From an uncultured Bacteroidales bacterium (lineage in GTDB: Bacteria; Bacteroidota; Bacteroidia; Bacteroidales; UBA932): a stretch of 64,000 nt of DNA. Of the stretch, positions 19,397 to 26,908 are shown piece after piece. The stretch is taken from contig ONXC01000003.1 in the NCBI GenBank assembly GCA_900321715.1, forward strand, positions 62,001 through 126,000, read 5' to 3'. Made by a program: the position numbers and the translations under genes. The number at the start of each line of letters is the position of its first letter. Within the stretch, counting starts at the first letter, position 1. Under the pieces are notes generated by a model, which worked only from the letters and a program-made list of their open reading frames with translations, searched no databases and had not been told where the DNA came from.

Positions 19397-19411
19397 CATC
19401 GCGAACGATAT
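19396..19411. promoter_or_regulatory. Probable OhrR operator, copy 2
   Basis: GCATCGC-GA-ACGATAT is an imperfect copy of the first operator, centre-to-centre distance 36 bp. It covers the expected transcription start. Binding at both sites would occlude RNA polymerase. Confidence 0.6.
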
Positions 19412-19415
19412 AATT

Positions 19416-20033
19416 ATGATCAAAAAATTAATCCTGGCGTGCCTTGTGGCAATGATCGGCCTTGGCTGCGCCGCTAAAAAAGATAGTGATATGGCAAAGA
19501 TTTACGACTTCAAGACTACCGGCAACAAGGGTGCAGAGGTAGATTTCGCTCAGTTCGAAGGTAAGGTTCTCCTTATTGTGAACACCGCTTCAAAGTGCGG
19601 CTTCACCCCCCAGTATGACGGCCTGGAGGCCCTTTACCAGAAGTATAAGGACAGGGGCCTTGTGATTATCGGCTTCCCCTGCGACCAGTTTGCCGGCCAG
19701 GAGCCCGGTTCCAATGAGCAGATTGAGGAGTTCTGCCGCCTCAACCACGGCGTTACCTTCCCCCTTATGGCAAAGACTGACGTAAACGGCGCCAACGCAG
19801 AGCCCATCTTCGAGTTCCTGAAGGAGAAGACTCCCAAGGAGGAGTACAAGGGGTTCAAGGCAAAGGCCACCCAGAAGCTCCTGAAGGGTATCAGCAAGAG
19901 CGTGGAGAAGGACAGCGACATCCTCTGGAACTTCACCAAGTTCCTGGTAGCCCGTGACGGTGAAACCGTGAAGCGTTTTGCTCCGGTTGCAGAGCCCAAG
20001 GATTTTGAAAAGGACGTTGAAGCCTTCCTGTAA
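19416..20033 (+). CDS. Glutathione-peroxidase-family thiol peroxidase, lipoprotein form
   Basis: 205 residues. It reduces hydroperoxides with a peroxidatic Cys61 in NTASKCGFT, followed by the FPCDQF segment and a WNFTKFLV motif. The N-terminus has a hydrophobic stretch ending in GLGC, so it is likely tethered as a periplasmic lipoprotein. Starting at Met26 (MAKIYDF) would give an ordinary cytosolic enzyme, but the promoter and operator spacing favour 19416. It is co-transcribed with the regulator gene next to it, which shares one base with its stop codon. Confidence 0.9.
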   Translation: MIKKLILACLVAMIGLGCAAKKDSDMAKIYDFKTTGNKGAEVDFAQFEGKVLLIVNTASKCGFTPQYDGLEALYQKYKDRGLVIIGFPCDQFAGQEPGSNEQIEEFCRLNHGVTFPLMAKTDVNGANAEPIFEFLKEKTPKEEYKGFKAKATQKLLKGISKSVEKDSDILWNFTKFLVARDGETVKRFAPVAEPKDFEKDVEAFL

Positions 20034-20482
20034 TGAAGGAGCAGCTTAAACTTGAAAATCAGCTCTGTTTCCGTCTTTATACGGCTTCAAGGCTCATTAC
20101 ACAGGCCTATCATCCGCTTCTTAGCAGGATAGGCCTTACCTATCCCCAGTACCTTGTGATGATGGTCCTGTGGGAGCAGGATGGCCAGCCGGTGAACGAC
20201 ATAGCAAAGCGCCTCTACCTTGAGACCAACACCGTGACACCCCTCCTGAAGCGTATGGAGGCCGAAGGCTTCTTAAAACGTGAAAAAGGCAGGGAAGACG
20301 GCAGGAAGGTGATAGTGAGCCTGACTCCCAAAGGAAAAGCCCTGGAGAAACAGGCCGCCTGCATCCCCTTTGAAATAAGCGGGGCGGCCGCCTGCCGCTC
20401 AATCACGGAGGAAACCGCCCCGGAACTTTACCGGACCATGGATGATCTCATAGAGACCCTTAACCGTTCATTGCTTCCGTAA
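20033..20482 (+). CDS. OhrR-type MarR-family peroxide sensor
   Basis: 149 residues with a winged helix. The N-terminal LENQLCFRLYTASR places Cys12 where OhrR proteins carry the organic-hydroperoxide-sensing cysteine; YPQYLVMMVLWE and the ETNTVTPLLKRMEAEGFLKR recognition region match OhrR. Oxidation of the cysteine should release it from DNA. The two inverted repeats before the peroxidase gene are its probable sites, so it would control its own operon. The 3' end overlaps the convergent dehydratase gene by 23 bp. Confidence 0.9.
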   Translation: MKEQLKLENQLCFRLYTASRLITQAYHPLLSRIGLTYPQYLVMMVLWEQDGQPVNDIAKRLYLETNTVTPLLKRMEAEGFLKREKGREDGRKVIVSLTPKGKALEKQAACIPFEISGAAACRSITEETAPELYRTMDDLIETLNRSLLP

Positions 20483-21410
20483 GCTTGGCCTTGATCTCGG
20501 GGAGCGTCATGCGGTAGGCATTGTCCGAGTTGAATTCCCCCTGGGGGGCATCCTCGTGGTCCTTCACTGCCGGAATCCTGAAGAATCCGCCCATGTCCTG
20601 GGCCTTTGCGCCCTCCTCCTTTGTAAGGAGCGTCTCATAGAGTTTCTCACCTGGACGCGGGCCGATCACCGTCACTCCGCTTCCGCCTTCCAGCTCACAT
20701 AGCGCCTGGGCCTGCAGGCCGATAGTACACGCCGGGGACTTCTTTACAAGGATGTCCCCGGTCTTTCCGTTCTCGAAGGCATAAAGGACAAGGTCCAGGG
20801 CTTCCTCGATGGTCATGATGAAGCGGGTCATATCAGGATTGGTGACCGTGACGGGCTTTCCTTCGGCCACCTGGCGCTTCCACAGCGGAACAACAGAGCC
20901 CTGGGAGCACAGCACGTTTCCAAAGCGCGTGCACACTATGCGGGTACCTTTATCGGAGAGCGAAACTGCAATCTTTTCCCCGATTGCCTTGGTGTTTCCC
21001 ATCACGTTCACGGGGTAGGCGGCCTTGTCCGTGGAAAGATACACAACTGCTTCTACGCCTGCCTCAACGGCGGCCCTAAGAAGCGTTGCCGTCCCAAGGA
21101 TGTTGGTCTCCACTGCCCCCATGGGGTCTTTCTCACAGCCCGGGATGTCCTTCATGGCCGCGGCATGGAAGATGAAATCCACCCCGGCAACAGCCTCACG
21201 GCATATATCGGCCTTTAAAATATCTCCGGCAATGAATTTGATGCGGCTCTCCGAAGGATAAACCTCCCTCAGGGCTTCCTGTTTGGCTTTGTCCCTGGAG
21301 AGGATCCTTACCTCTCCGGCGCCATAGGAGAGCATTCTCCTCAGCGCGGCAGACCCGAAGCTTCCGGTTCCGCCTGTAATCAAGATTGTCTTTCCAGTAA
21401 AAACAGACAC
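20460..21410 (-). CDS. NAD-dependent nucleotide-sugar 4,6-dehydratase/epimerase (FnlA/PseB-like)
   Basis: 316 residues from a GTG at 21408-21410, 4 bp after the stop of the upstream gene; the long N-terminal extension of the frame reads through that gene and is rejected. It is an extended short-chain dehydrogenase: TGGTGSFG binds NAD, the STDKAAYPVNVMGNTK segment holds the active-site Lys/Met region, and RFIMTIEEA is shared with UDP-GlcNAc 4,6-dehydratases. These enzymes start synthesis of deoxy-amino sugars for surface glycans. Its place at the end of a Sus-like operon is unusual. Confidence 0.85.
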   Translation of the reverse strand: MSVFTGKTILITGGTGSFGSAALRRMLSYGAGEVRILSRDKAKQEALREVYPSESRIKFIAGDILKADICREAVAGVDFIFHAAAMKDIPGCEKDPMGAVETNILGTATLLRAAVEAGVEAVVYLSTDKAAYPVNVMGNTKAIGEKIAVSLSDKGTRIVCTRFGNVLCSQGSVVPLWKRQVAEGKPVTVTNPDMTRFIMTIEEALDLVLYAFENGKTGDILVKKSPACTIGLQAQALCELEGGSGVTVIGPRPGEKLYETLLTKEEGAKAQDMGGFFRIPAVKDHEDAPQGEFNSDNAYRMTLPEIKAKLTEAMNG

Positions 21411-21414
21411 GGTG

Positions 21415-22779
21415 TCAGTATTCAAAAGTGTTAAACCAATATGCCCTGTAAGATATTGCCTCCCGGCCGATAACCCTGAGGATATTGCCTTCAAGGTCCG
21501 TGAAAACGGCTTTTCGGGACGTAGTGCTGCTGAGGAGCATGATTCCCTCATCCTCCAGGAGCTGGGCGTTGCTGCGGTCTGTGGAACTGTATTCTTCCGG
21601 AAGGGGAATGGTAAGTTCGCACACGGCTGTTTTGGCCGATGCATCCACCTTGTAGATGACGGCGCTGGAGCGTTTGATGTTTCGGCCGTTGGCGTAGCAT
21701 AGGACCCTGTCCGGGGAGAGCGGGGTTGCGGCGTGAAGGCCCCCCTGAGGGAAATCCCCTCCAGAGAGCGTTACATTGCCGTTTACACCCACCCTGTATA
21801 TGACATCTCCGGTTTTCCCGTCAATCTTCCAGAGCTCGCTGATGGCATTGAAGGTCATGTACCAGTTGCCCTCTGAGTCCTGCGCCACGGAATTGGCGTG
21901 TACAAGGTCCGTGAGGCGTTTTTCGGCCTTAAGATAGGGGGCCGATAAATCCCCCAGCTCCCCAAAGCAGTCCCACTCCTTAACATTGTTTCCCTCCGGG
22001 CTTATGACGGTGAAGCCGTCTCCCCATACTGTGCCGATGGGGAAATCCCTCAGGACATTGTTCACAAAGAGGAGGTTGCCGTCTTCAAGGATCTTTATCT
22101 CATGGTGAGGGTACTCTATATTGCCTTTTCCAGAAGTCCAGTAGAGGATGCGGTTGCCGTCAAGGTCCGTGACCACAGTATGGGCGCAGAGGCGCTGCAT
22201 TTCCTGGTCCTGGAAGCCGGTAAGGACGGCAAGACGGTTCATTGCCGGGTCACACCAAGCAACGCGGATTTCTTCTCCGAAGGCTTCGTACCATACCACC
22301 TTTCCGTCTATGTCGCAGAAAGTAACGTAGCCGGAAGGAGAGGCTTCCCACTGCATCAGATAGCCTTTCAGGCCGGTTTCTCCGTCCTTTTCCACAGTAT
22401 AGACGGGGCAGTCCACGGGAAGGGCCCCGGTCTTGAAGCCCATTACCTCCGACTCTGCTGAAAAATCGGCCCCGGGGACCACCGTAAACTCATATTCTGT
22501 TTCCGGGTACAGGAATTTCAGCACCACTCTCTCCTTGCCGCCGTCAGTGTGGCGGGCGGCCGTCCACTGGCCGGAAGCGCGGCCATCGGCCTTCTTCCAA
22601 TATAGGATACGCCAGTTGCAGGGGGCTGTGAAAGTGACGTCTACGGCATAGCGGAGGGTGTTTTCCGTCGGAGACAGCGTAACGGCATCGGCATAGCCTG
22701 CAAACCCCGCGGGGCCTGCAGGCTTGCACGATGCCATCGCTATCAGCGAAGCAATTACAAGGAGTCTTGCTCCTCTCAT
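21415..22779 (-). CDS. Arylsulfotransferase (ASST)-like lipoprotein
   Basis: 454 residues; a lipobox MASC at about residue 18 anchors it. A fibronectin-like N-terminal part (about 25-125) precedes a beta-propeller with the ASST features HHEIKILEDGNLLFV and LVHANSVAQDSEGNWYMTF, where the histidines correspond to the sulfohistidine and binding sites. ASST enzymes move sulfate from aryl donors to phenolic acceptors in the periplasm. Activity on the locus substrate is inference. The start shares a base with the stop of the preceding gene. Confidence 0.8.
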   Translation of the reverse strand: MRGARLLVIASLIAMASCKPAGPAGFAGYADAVTLSPTENTLRYAVDVTFTAPCNWRILYWKKADGRASGQWTAARHTDGGKERVVLKFLYPETEYEFTVVPGADFSAESEVMGFKTGALPVDCPVYTVEKDGETGLKGYLMQWEASPSGYVTFCDIDGKVVWYEAFGEEIRVAWCDPAMNRLAVLTGFQDQEMQRLCAHTVVTDLDGNRILYWTSGKGNIEYPHHEIKILEDGNLLFVNNVLRDFPIGTVWGDGFTVISPEGNNVKEWDCFGELGDLSAPYLKAEKRLTDLVHANSVAQDSEGNWYMTFNAISELWKIDGKTGDVIYRVGVNGNVTLSGGDFPQGGLHAATPLSPDRVLCYANGRNIKRSSAVIYKVDASAKTAVCELTIPLPEEYSSTDRSNAQLLEDEGIMLLSSTTSRKAVFTDLEGNILRVIGREAISYRAYWFNTFEY

Positions 22780-24509
22780 TACTCTTCGTAGATTACCTGG
22801 ACGGATTTCACCCAGAAGCAGTTGACTTCTTCGTTAGTGGTCTTCCACTTGATCTCAAGAAGGCCGCCAACGGGATCGGGAGCCGTGAAGGTGTAGGGAG
22901 TCATGTCGTTCACAAGCGGATATGTTGCACCAACCTTTACGCCTGCGATGTAGACTTCCAGTTCTGCGGCGCTCTTGTCTTCACCCTCCTCGGGGGCAAA
23001 GCGGGCGGTGCTCACGGTTACGGAAGCAATCTTCTTGGAAGAGAAGCTCTCTGTCCACATCCTTGCGCTCTTGGCGGTTTCTGCGGCGGCATTTGCGCCC
23101 CAGGCGCGGCCAATCATGAGACCTGCGTTGGGATTCATATAGAAGAAGTGCATTGCAGACTCTACTTCCACTTCCCAGGTGATGCCCTGGTCAACAAGAG
23201 GCTGGACTTCGTCGGCGCCATCATCGGTTACGCCGAAGTCTCCGTTCCTGAAGCTGTGTACATAAGTTTCCTTGCCCTTAGGCGTAAGGAAGATGCCCAG
23301 TACGGAAGGTCCCTCCTCACCCTGGTAGGGATATTCAAGGAGCATACCGTTCTCGTCCACGCTCACAATGAGATACTCACCGCCGATACCGGTATCATCG
23401 GCCAGCATAAGCGGGAATGCATTGCCGCCGAACTTGAGGTAGCTGGAGCCGTCCTTCTTCACTATGGTCCAGGTCTCGTTCCCGGTCATCTGGACGGTCT
23501 GGGTCTCATAGGTTGTGTTGTTGTAGGTGTCGTTATTGGGGCCGAGGTTCATCTCCACGGTGCCGTTTGACTTGAAGGTGATGTTGTCGCCGTTGGTCTG
23601 CTCGGGGTTGGGGAAGCCGCGCTCCACATTGATCCAGGGGTATGAGCCAACAGTGCCGTCTGCTGCACGGGAGCCGTACTTGAGGAGCAGCCAGGTGCCA
23701 AGGACGCCCTTCTCCTCTGCGGTCATTGCGCGGGTGAGGTTGGGAAGTTCATACACGGAACCTGCGGCAAGGGTGGTTCCCCCTGCCGATACTTCCATTT
23801 CGTCAGTGCCCACGGTATAGGTGAGGGTGATCTTGCCCACGGTGCCGGGAAGGGCTGCCACATAGTATGTGCTGCCACCCTTGAATCCGCCCTCGAATGC
23901 GGAAACCTTGATTTCCGGGCTTGTAGTGCCAGCCGTAAGGACGGGTTTTCCGCTGCAGTCAATGCTCACGGAGCCGGAAAGGGCTCCTTCTGCAGTCTTG
24001 ATCTTGATGGAAGACACCCCTTCTGTGTCGGGGTCAAGTGTGAACTTGAGAACAGCCGCAACCGGCGTGAGGGCAATCTTGTCACCATCGCTCTTTCCGG
24101 CTGCGGTGATCTGGAGGTCTGCGCCGCCGGCGCTGGTAGTCTGCTCGTTGGCAATTGTGGCCTTAATCACTGCGCCGTCAATGGTTGCCGATGCATCATA
24201 TGGAAAGAGGGCATAGTAGGTATCGGCCTCAGCGGCAGAGCCAAGGATCTGGGCCGATGCACCGCTGCCCTGCGCACGGAACATCTTGTTGCCAGCGCCG
24301 TCGAAGATACTCACTTTGTCGGCCTTGGTCCAGGAAAGGGCAAGCCCGTCCGTTCCAAGGGATACTTTTGTGAGAGGCGCGAGGGTTGCCGTAAAGGTCT
24401 TTTCTCCGGAAGAAGCGGGGGTATTGTCGTTGCCTCCTTTGTTCTCCGGCTTCTGGCAGGCTGCAACAACAGCAATTGCGGCTGCGAGCCAAAGTAATGT
24501 ACGTTTCAT
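22779..24509 (-). CDS. Fimbrillin/SusE-like surface lipoprotein
   Basis: 576 residues with lipobox VAAC. Residues 35-260 resemble the fimbrillin-like N-terminal domain (LSWTKADKVSIFDGAGNKMF, YYALFPYD). The C-terminal half is beta-rich with a WTESFSSKKIASVTVSTARF segment and no catalytic motif. It sits right after SusD, where Sus loci encode surface glycan-binding proteins, which is its likely role. The N-terminal leader resembles that of the PKD lipoprotein at 50.0 kb (both have GGNDNTP after the lipobox). Confidence 0.7.
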   Translation of the reverse strand: MKRTLLWLAAAIAVVAACQKPENKGGNDNTPASSGEKTFTATLAPLTKVSLGTDGLALSWTKADKVSIFDGAGNKMFRAQGSGASAQILGSAAEADTYYALFPYDASATIDGAVIKATIANEQTTSAGGADLQITAAGKSDGDKIALTPVAAVLKFTLDPDTEGVSSIKIKTAEGALSGSVSIDCSGKPVLTAGTTSPEIKVSAFEGGFKGGSTYYVAALPGTVGKITLTYTVGTDEMEVSAGGTTLAAGSVYELPNLTRAMTAEEKGVLGTWLLLKYGSRAADGTVGSYPWINVERGFPNPEQTNGDNITFKSNGTVEMNLGPNNDTYNNTTYETQTVQMTGNETWTIVKKDGSSYLKFGGNAFPLMLADDTGIGGEYLIVSVDENGMLLEYPYQGEEGPSVLGIFLTPKGKETYVHSFRNGDFGVTDDGADEVQPLVDQGITWEVEVESAMHFFYMNPNAGLMIGRAWGANAAAETAKSARMWTESFSSKKIASVTVSTARFAPEEGEDKSAAELEVYIAGVKVGATYPLVNDMTPYTFTAPDPVGGLLEIKWKTTNEEVNCFWVKSVQVIYEE

Positions 24510-24517
24510 TCTAAGTT

Positions 24518-24535
24518 ATTGGTTAATGGTTATTA
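24518..24535 (-). repeat. 18-bp leader sequence, copy 1
   Basis: Minus strand TAATAACCATTAACCAAT begins with the stop codon of the SusD fusion gene and lies just upstream of the fimbrillin/SusE-like gene. An identical copy lies at 50051-50068 in the other Sus-like locus. Confidence 0.75.
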
Positions 24536-26896
24536 TTTTACGGGTTCATCCACGGTTACCCAGTCAAACAGGGCCGTGTGGTCCTTTGTAGGCATATGGT
24601 CCCCAAGGAAGGTAAGGTTTTCCACGCTGCAGGCGACAAGGAAATTGGAATACGCCGCCGGGCCGAAACTCAGTTGGAGTTCCTTCACGGGAACATCGTC
24701 AATTATCCATGTGGCCTTGTACAGGCCGCCGTCATTCACATCCATCTTTATGGCGCAAACGTGCCAGCCGGGCTTGATGGGGACGTAAGTTGAGTTGTGG
24801 GGGTTCTTCTGGTTGGTAAGGCAGGCAACAAGCTCGTCATCGGCCGCGCCGCATCCCTCGCGGGCATATGATTTTCCATATCCTATCTCGAAGTCAAGTT
24901 CGTGTTCGTCGTTCTGGTAGATGAACGCACCCACACTCACCTGGGCGCCAACCTCTATTTCTGGTACCAGCAGTTTCCAGGTATATGTGCCCTGTCCGAA
25001 TCTTTTGTTGCTCTGGAGCTTGTTGCGGTCCATAGTACCGCCCTTGGTGGTAATGGAGAGCATTCCGCCGCTTATTGAGAAACACGGCGCGCCCTGCTCG
25101 GGATTATGGGTATAGTAATACCATCCGTCAATGCTGTCAAAGTCCCAGCGGGTCTGTTTTACTTCGGGCTCGGTAGGGGTGACAGGAACAACGGGGCCTT
25201 CACCGGGATCATCATCGGGATATACATCCGTCACGGTAAAGGAATCCCAGGTCCTGGCGTCCTTCAGTGCGGGGTTCAGGGTTACCTCGCGGTAAGGGAC
25301 CGGCATATAGCGGCGGATATCGTCGTCGGTGAGGGTTGCAACATCCGGATAAGCCGCCCATGAAGAGTCGTAGTAACCCTCCTCCTGGCCCTCGTTGGCG
25401 GCCTTGTAGGCGTAACGCTTCTTGATGGTGTTGATGTATTTTGTCATCCTGTCCTTCCACAGGCCCATACGGATGAGGTCCGGACGGCGCTGGCATTCCA
25501 TGTTCAGTTCAAACAGGCGTTCGTCGCAGATGGCGCTGCGGAGGGCTTCCTTTGTGGCGTAAGCAGCAAGGGAAAGGCCGTGGGCGCTGTCCTGGAAAGC
25601 GCGGTCGCGCACCCTGTTGATGAGGTCTATGGCTTCCTGGGTGGGACCGTAAAGTTCGTTGAGGATCTCCGCCTTGCAAAGGATTATGTCGGAAAGACGC
25701 ATCAGCGGGAGGTTGTTGGGAGTGTCGTAGATATACTTCCAGGTGTTGAGGAACTTGTACTTCTGGGTGTATGTCTCGGCCAGTTCGTTCATCAGGACGT
25801 AAGTCTTTCCGTTGACAGTGTGATTCTTGTTCACGGCGCCTGTTTCGGCCACATTCACCGGAGCGCGGAAGTAGGTTTCATCGGGAGCGTAAACATCCTC
25901 ATACTCCGTTACCTGAAGCACGGTAAGGCGCTGATCGGCCGGGTCAAACTTCCATGTCATCTCCAGGGGCTGGTACATATTACCCCAGCCCATATCGTAT
26001 TCCCAGCCGGTGAACTGGAGACCAAGGTCCCAGGAGCCGGAAGGAAGGGTGCCGCTGGCACGGATGGCGAAGATCAGCTCATTGTTGTAGATTGCGGCCT
26101 CGTTGGTGGGGTCGAACACATCCCACACGGTGGGCTGGAGGGAATAGACGCTACCCTCAAGTGCAAGCACTTTGTTCACTTCCGTGAGGGCGTCATTCCA
26201 GAGGCTGGTGGCGTTTTCACCGTTCTGGCGGGCGCGGCCGGCCTGGCGCATATACAGGCGTGCCAGATAACCGTGTGCGGCGCCATAAGTGGGACGTCCG
26301 GCGTCAAGGTTGGAAGGATAGGACTTGGGAAGGTAGTCGCAGGCGTTGAAAAGGTCGTTCTCAATGACTGTCTCTATCTTTGAAATAGGGGCAAAGGGCT
26401 TGCGTTCCGTAGGGTCCTCCTTGCTGGAAGTGGTGAGGGGTACCTGGTAAAAGACGTCCGTGAGGTTATAGTAGGCGAAAGCCCTCAGGAAATAAGCCTC
26501 TCCAAGCATCTGCTCCTTGGAAAAACCGTTTCCAAAATAGTTGTCGGGCATCTGGGGCACCTGGTCTATCACAATGTTGGCGCGGGCAACCATTTCAAAG
26601 AAACCGTTCCACGCCACAAGCGTACGGTTGTCGTTGAAGATGGCAACGTCGTTCATGGTCTCATAGTAACTGGCACCCTTGTAGCCTCCGTCCGTGGAGA
26701 TGTCGTTGATGTAGAACATGGGCTCCCTGTACGTAAGGTGGAGGGAGGAATAGATGCTGTTCACGGCTGCCTGTGCATTTTCCGCGGTTGTGAAGGCGTT
26801 TTCGTCGGTAAGGTTGGAGTAGACAACCTCCTTAAGCTGTTTCTGGCAGGAAACAGCGGCAATGACAACAAGAGATATAAATATGACTTTTTTCAT
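24533..26896 (-). CDS. SusD-like glycan-binding lipoprotein fused to a GH16-like domain
   Basis: 787 residues from ATG 26896 (an ATG at 26908 abuts the SusC stop and is less likely). Lipobox AVSC. Residues 1 to about 555 are a SusD: RagB/SusD helical repeats, with the usual TYGAAHGYLARLYMR and CDERLFELNMECQRRPDLIRMG-type segments. A Pro/Glu linker (about 560-580) leads to a roughly 200-residue jelly roll containing HELDFEIG near 668, a fit to the GH16 catalytic ExDxE pattern. SusD proteins are normally about 500-600 residues and end without such a domain. Whether the added domain cuts or only binds glycan is unknown. Confidence 0.85.
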   Translation of the reverse strand: MKKVIFISLVVIAAVSCQKQLKEVVYSNLTDENAFTTAENAQAAVNSIYSSLHLTYREPMFYINDISTDGGYKGASYYETMNDVAIFNDNRTLVAWNGFFEMVARANIVIDQVPQMPDNYFGNGFSKEQMLGEAYFLRAFAYYNLTDVFYQVPLTTSSKEDPTERKPFAPISKIETVIENDLFNACDYLPKSYPSNLDAGRPTYGAAHGYLARLYMRQAGRARQNGENATSLWNDALTEVNKVLALEGSVYSLQPTVWDVFDPTNEAAIYNNELIFAIRASGTLPSGSWDLGLQFTGWEYDMGWGNMYQPLEMTWKFDPADQRLTVLQVTEYEDVYAPDETYFRAPVNVAETGAVNKNHTVNGKTYVLMNELAETYTQKYKFLNTWKYIYDTPNNLPLMRLSDIILCKAEILNELYGPTQEAIDLINRVRDRAFQDSAHGLSLAAYATKEALRSAICDERLFELNMECQRRPDLIRMGLWKDRMTKYINTIKKRYAYKAANEGQEEGYYDSSWAAYPDVATLTDDDIRRYMPVPYREVTLNPALKDARTWDSFTVTDVYPDDDPGEGPVVPVTPTEPEVKQTRWDFDSIDGWYYYTHNPEQGAPCFSISGGMLSITTKGGTMDRNKLQSNKRFGQGTYTWKLLVPEIEVGAQVSVGAFIYQNDEHELDFEIGYGKSYAREGCGAADDELVACLTNQKNPHNSTYVPIKPGWHVCAIKMDVNDGGLYKATWIIDDVPVKELQLSFGPAAYSNFLVACSVENLTFLGDHMPTKDHTALFDWVTVDEPVK

Positions 26897-26908
26897 AACT
26901 GCTCTCAT

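Noticed and set aside
21411..21644. N-terminal extension of the dehydratase frame
   Set aside because: It runs through the end of the upstream ASST-like gene in another frame and carries no dehydratase sequence before the GTG at 21410.
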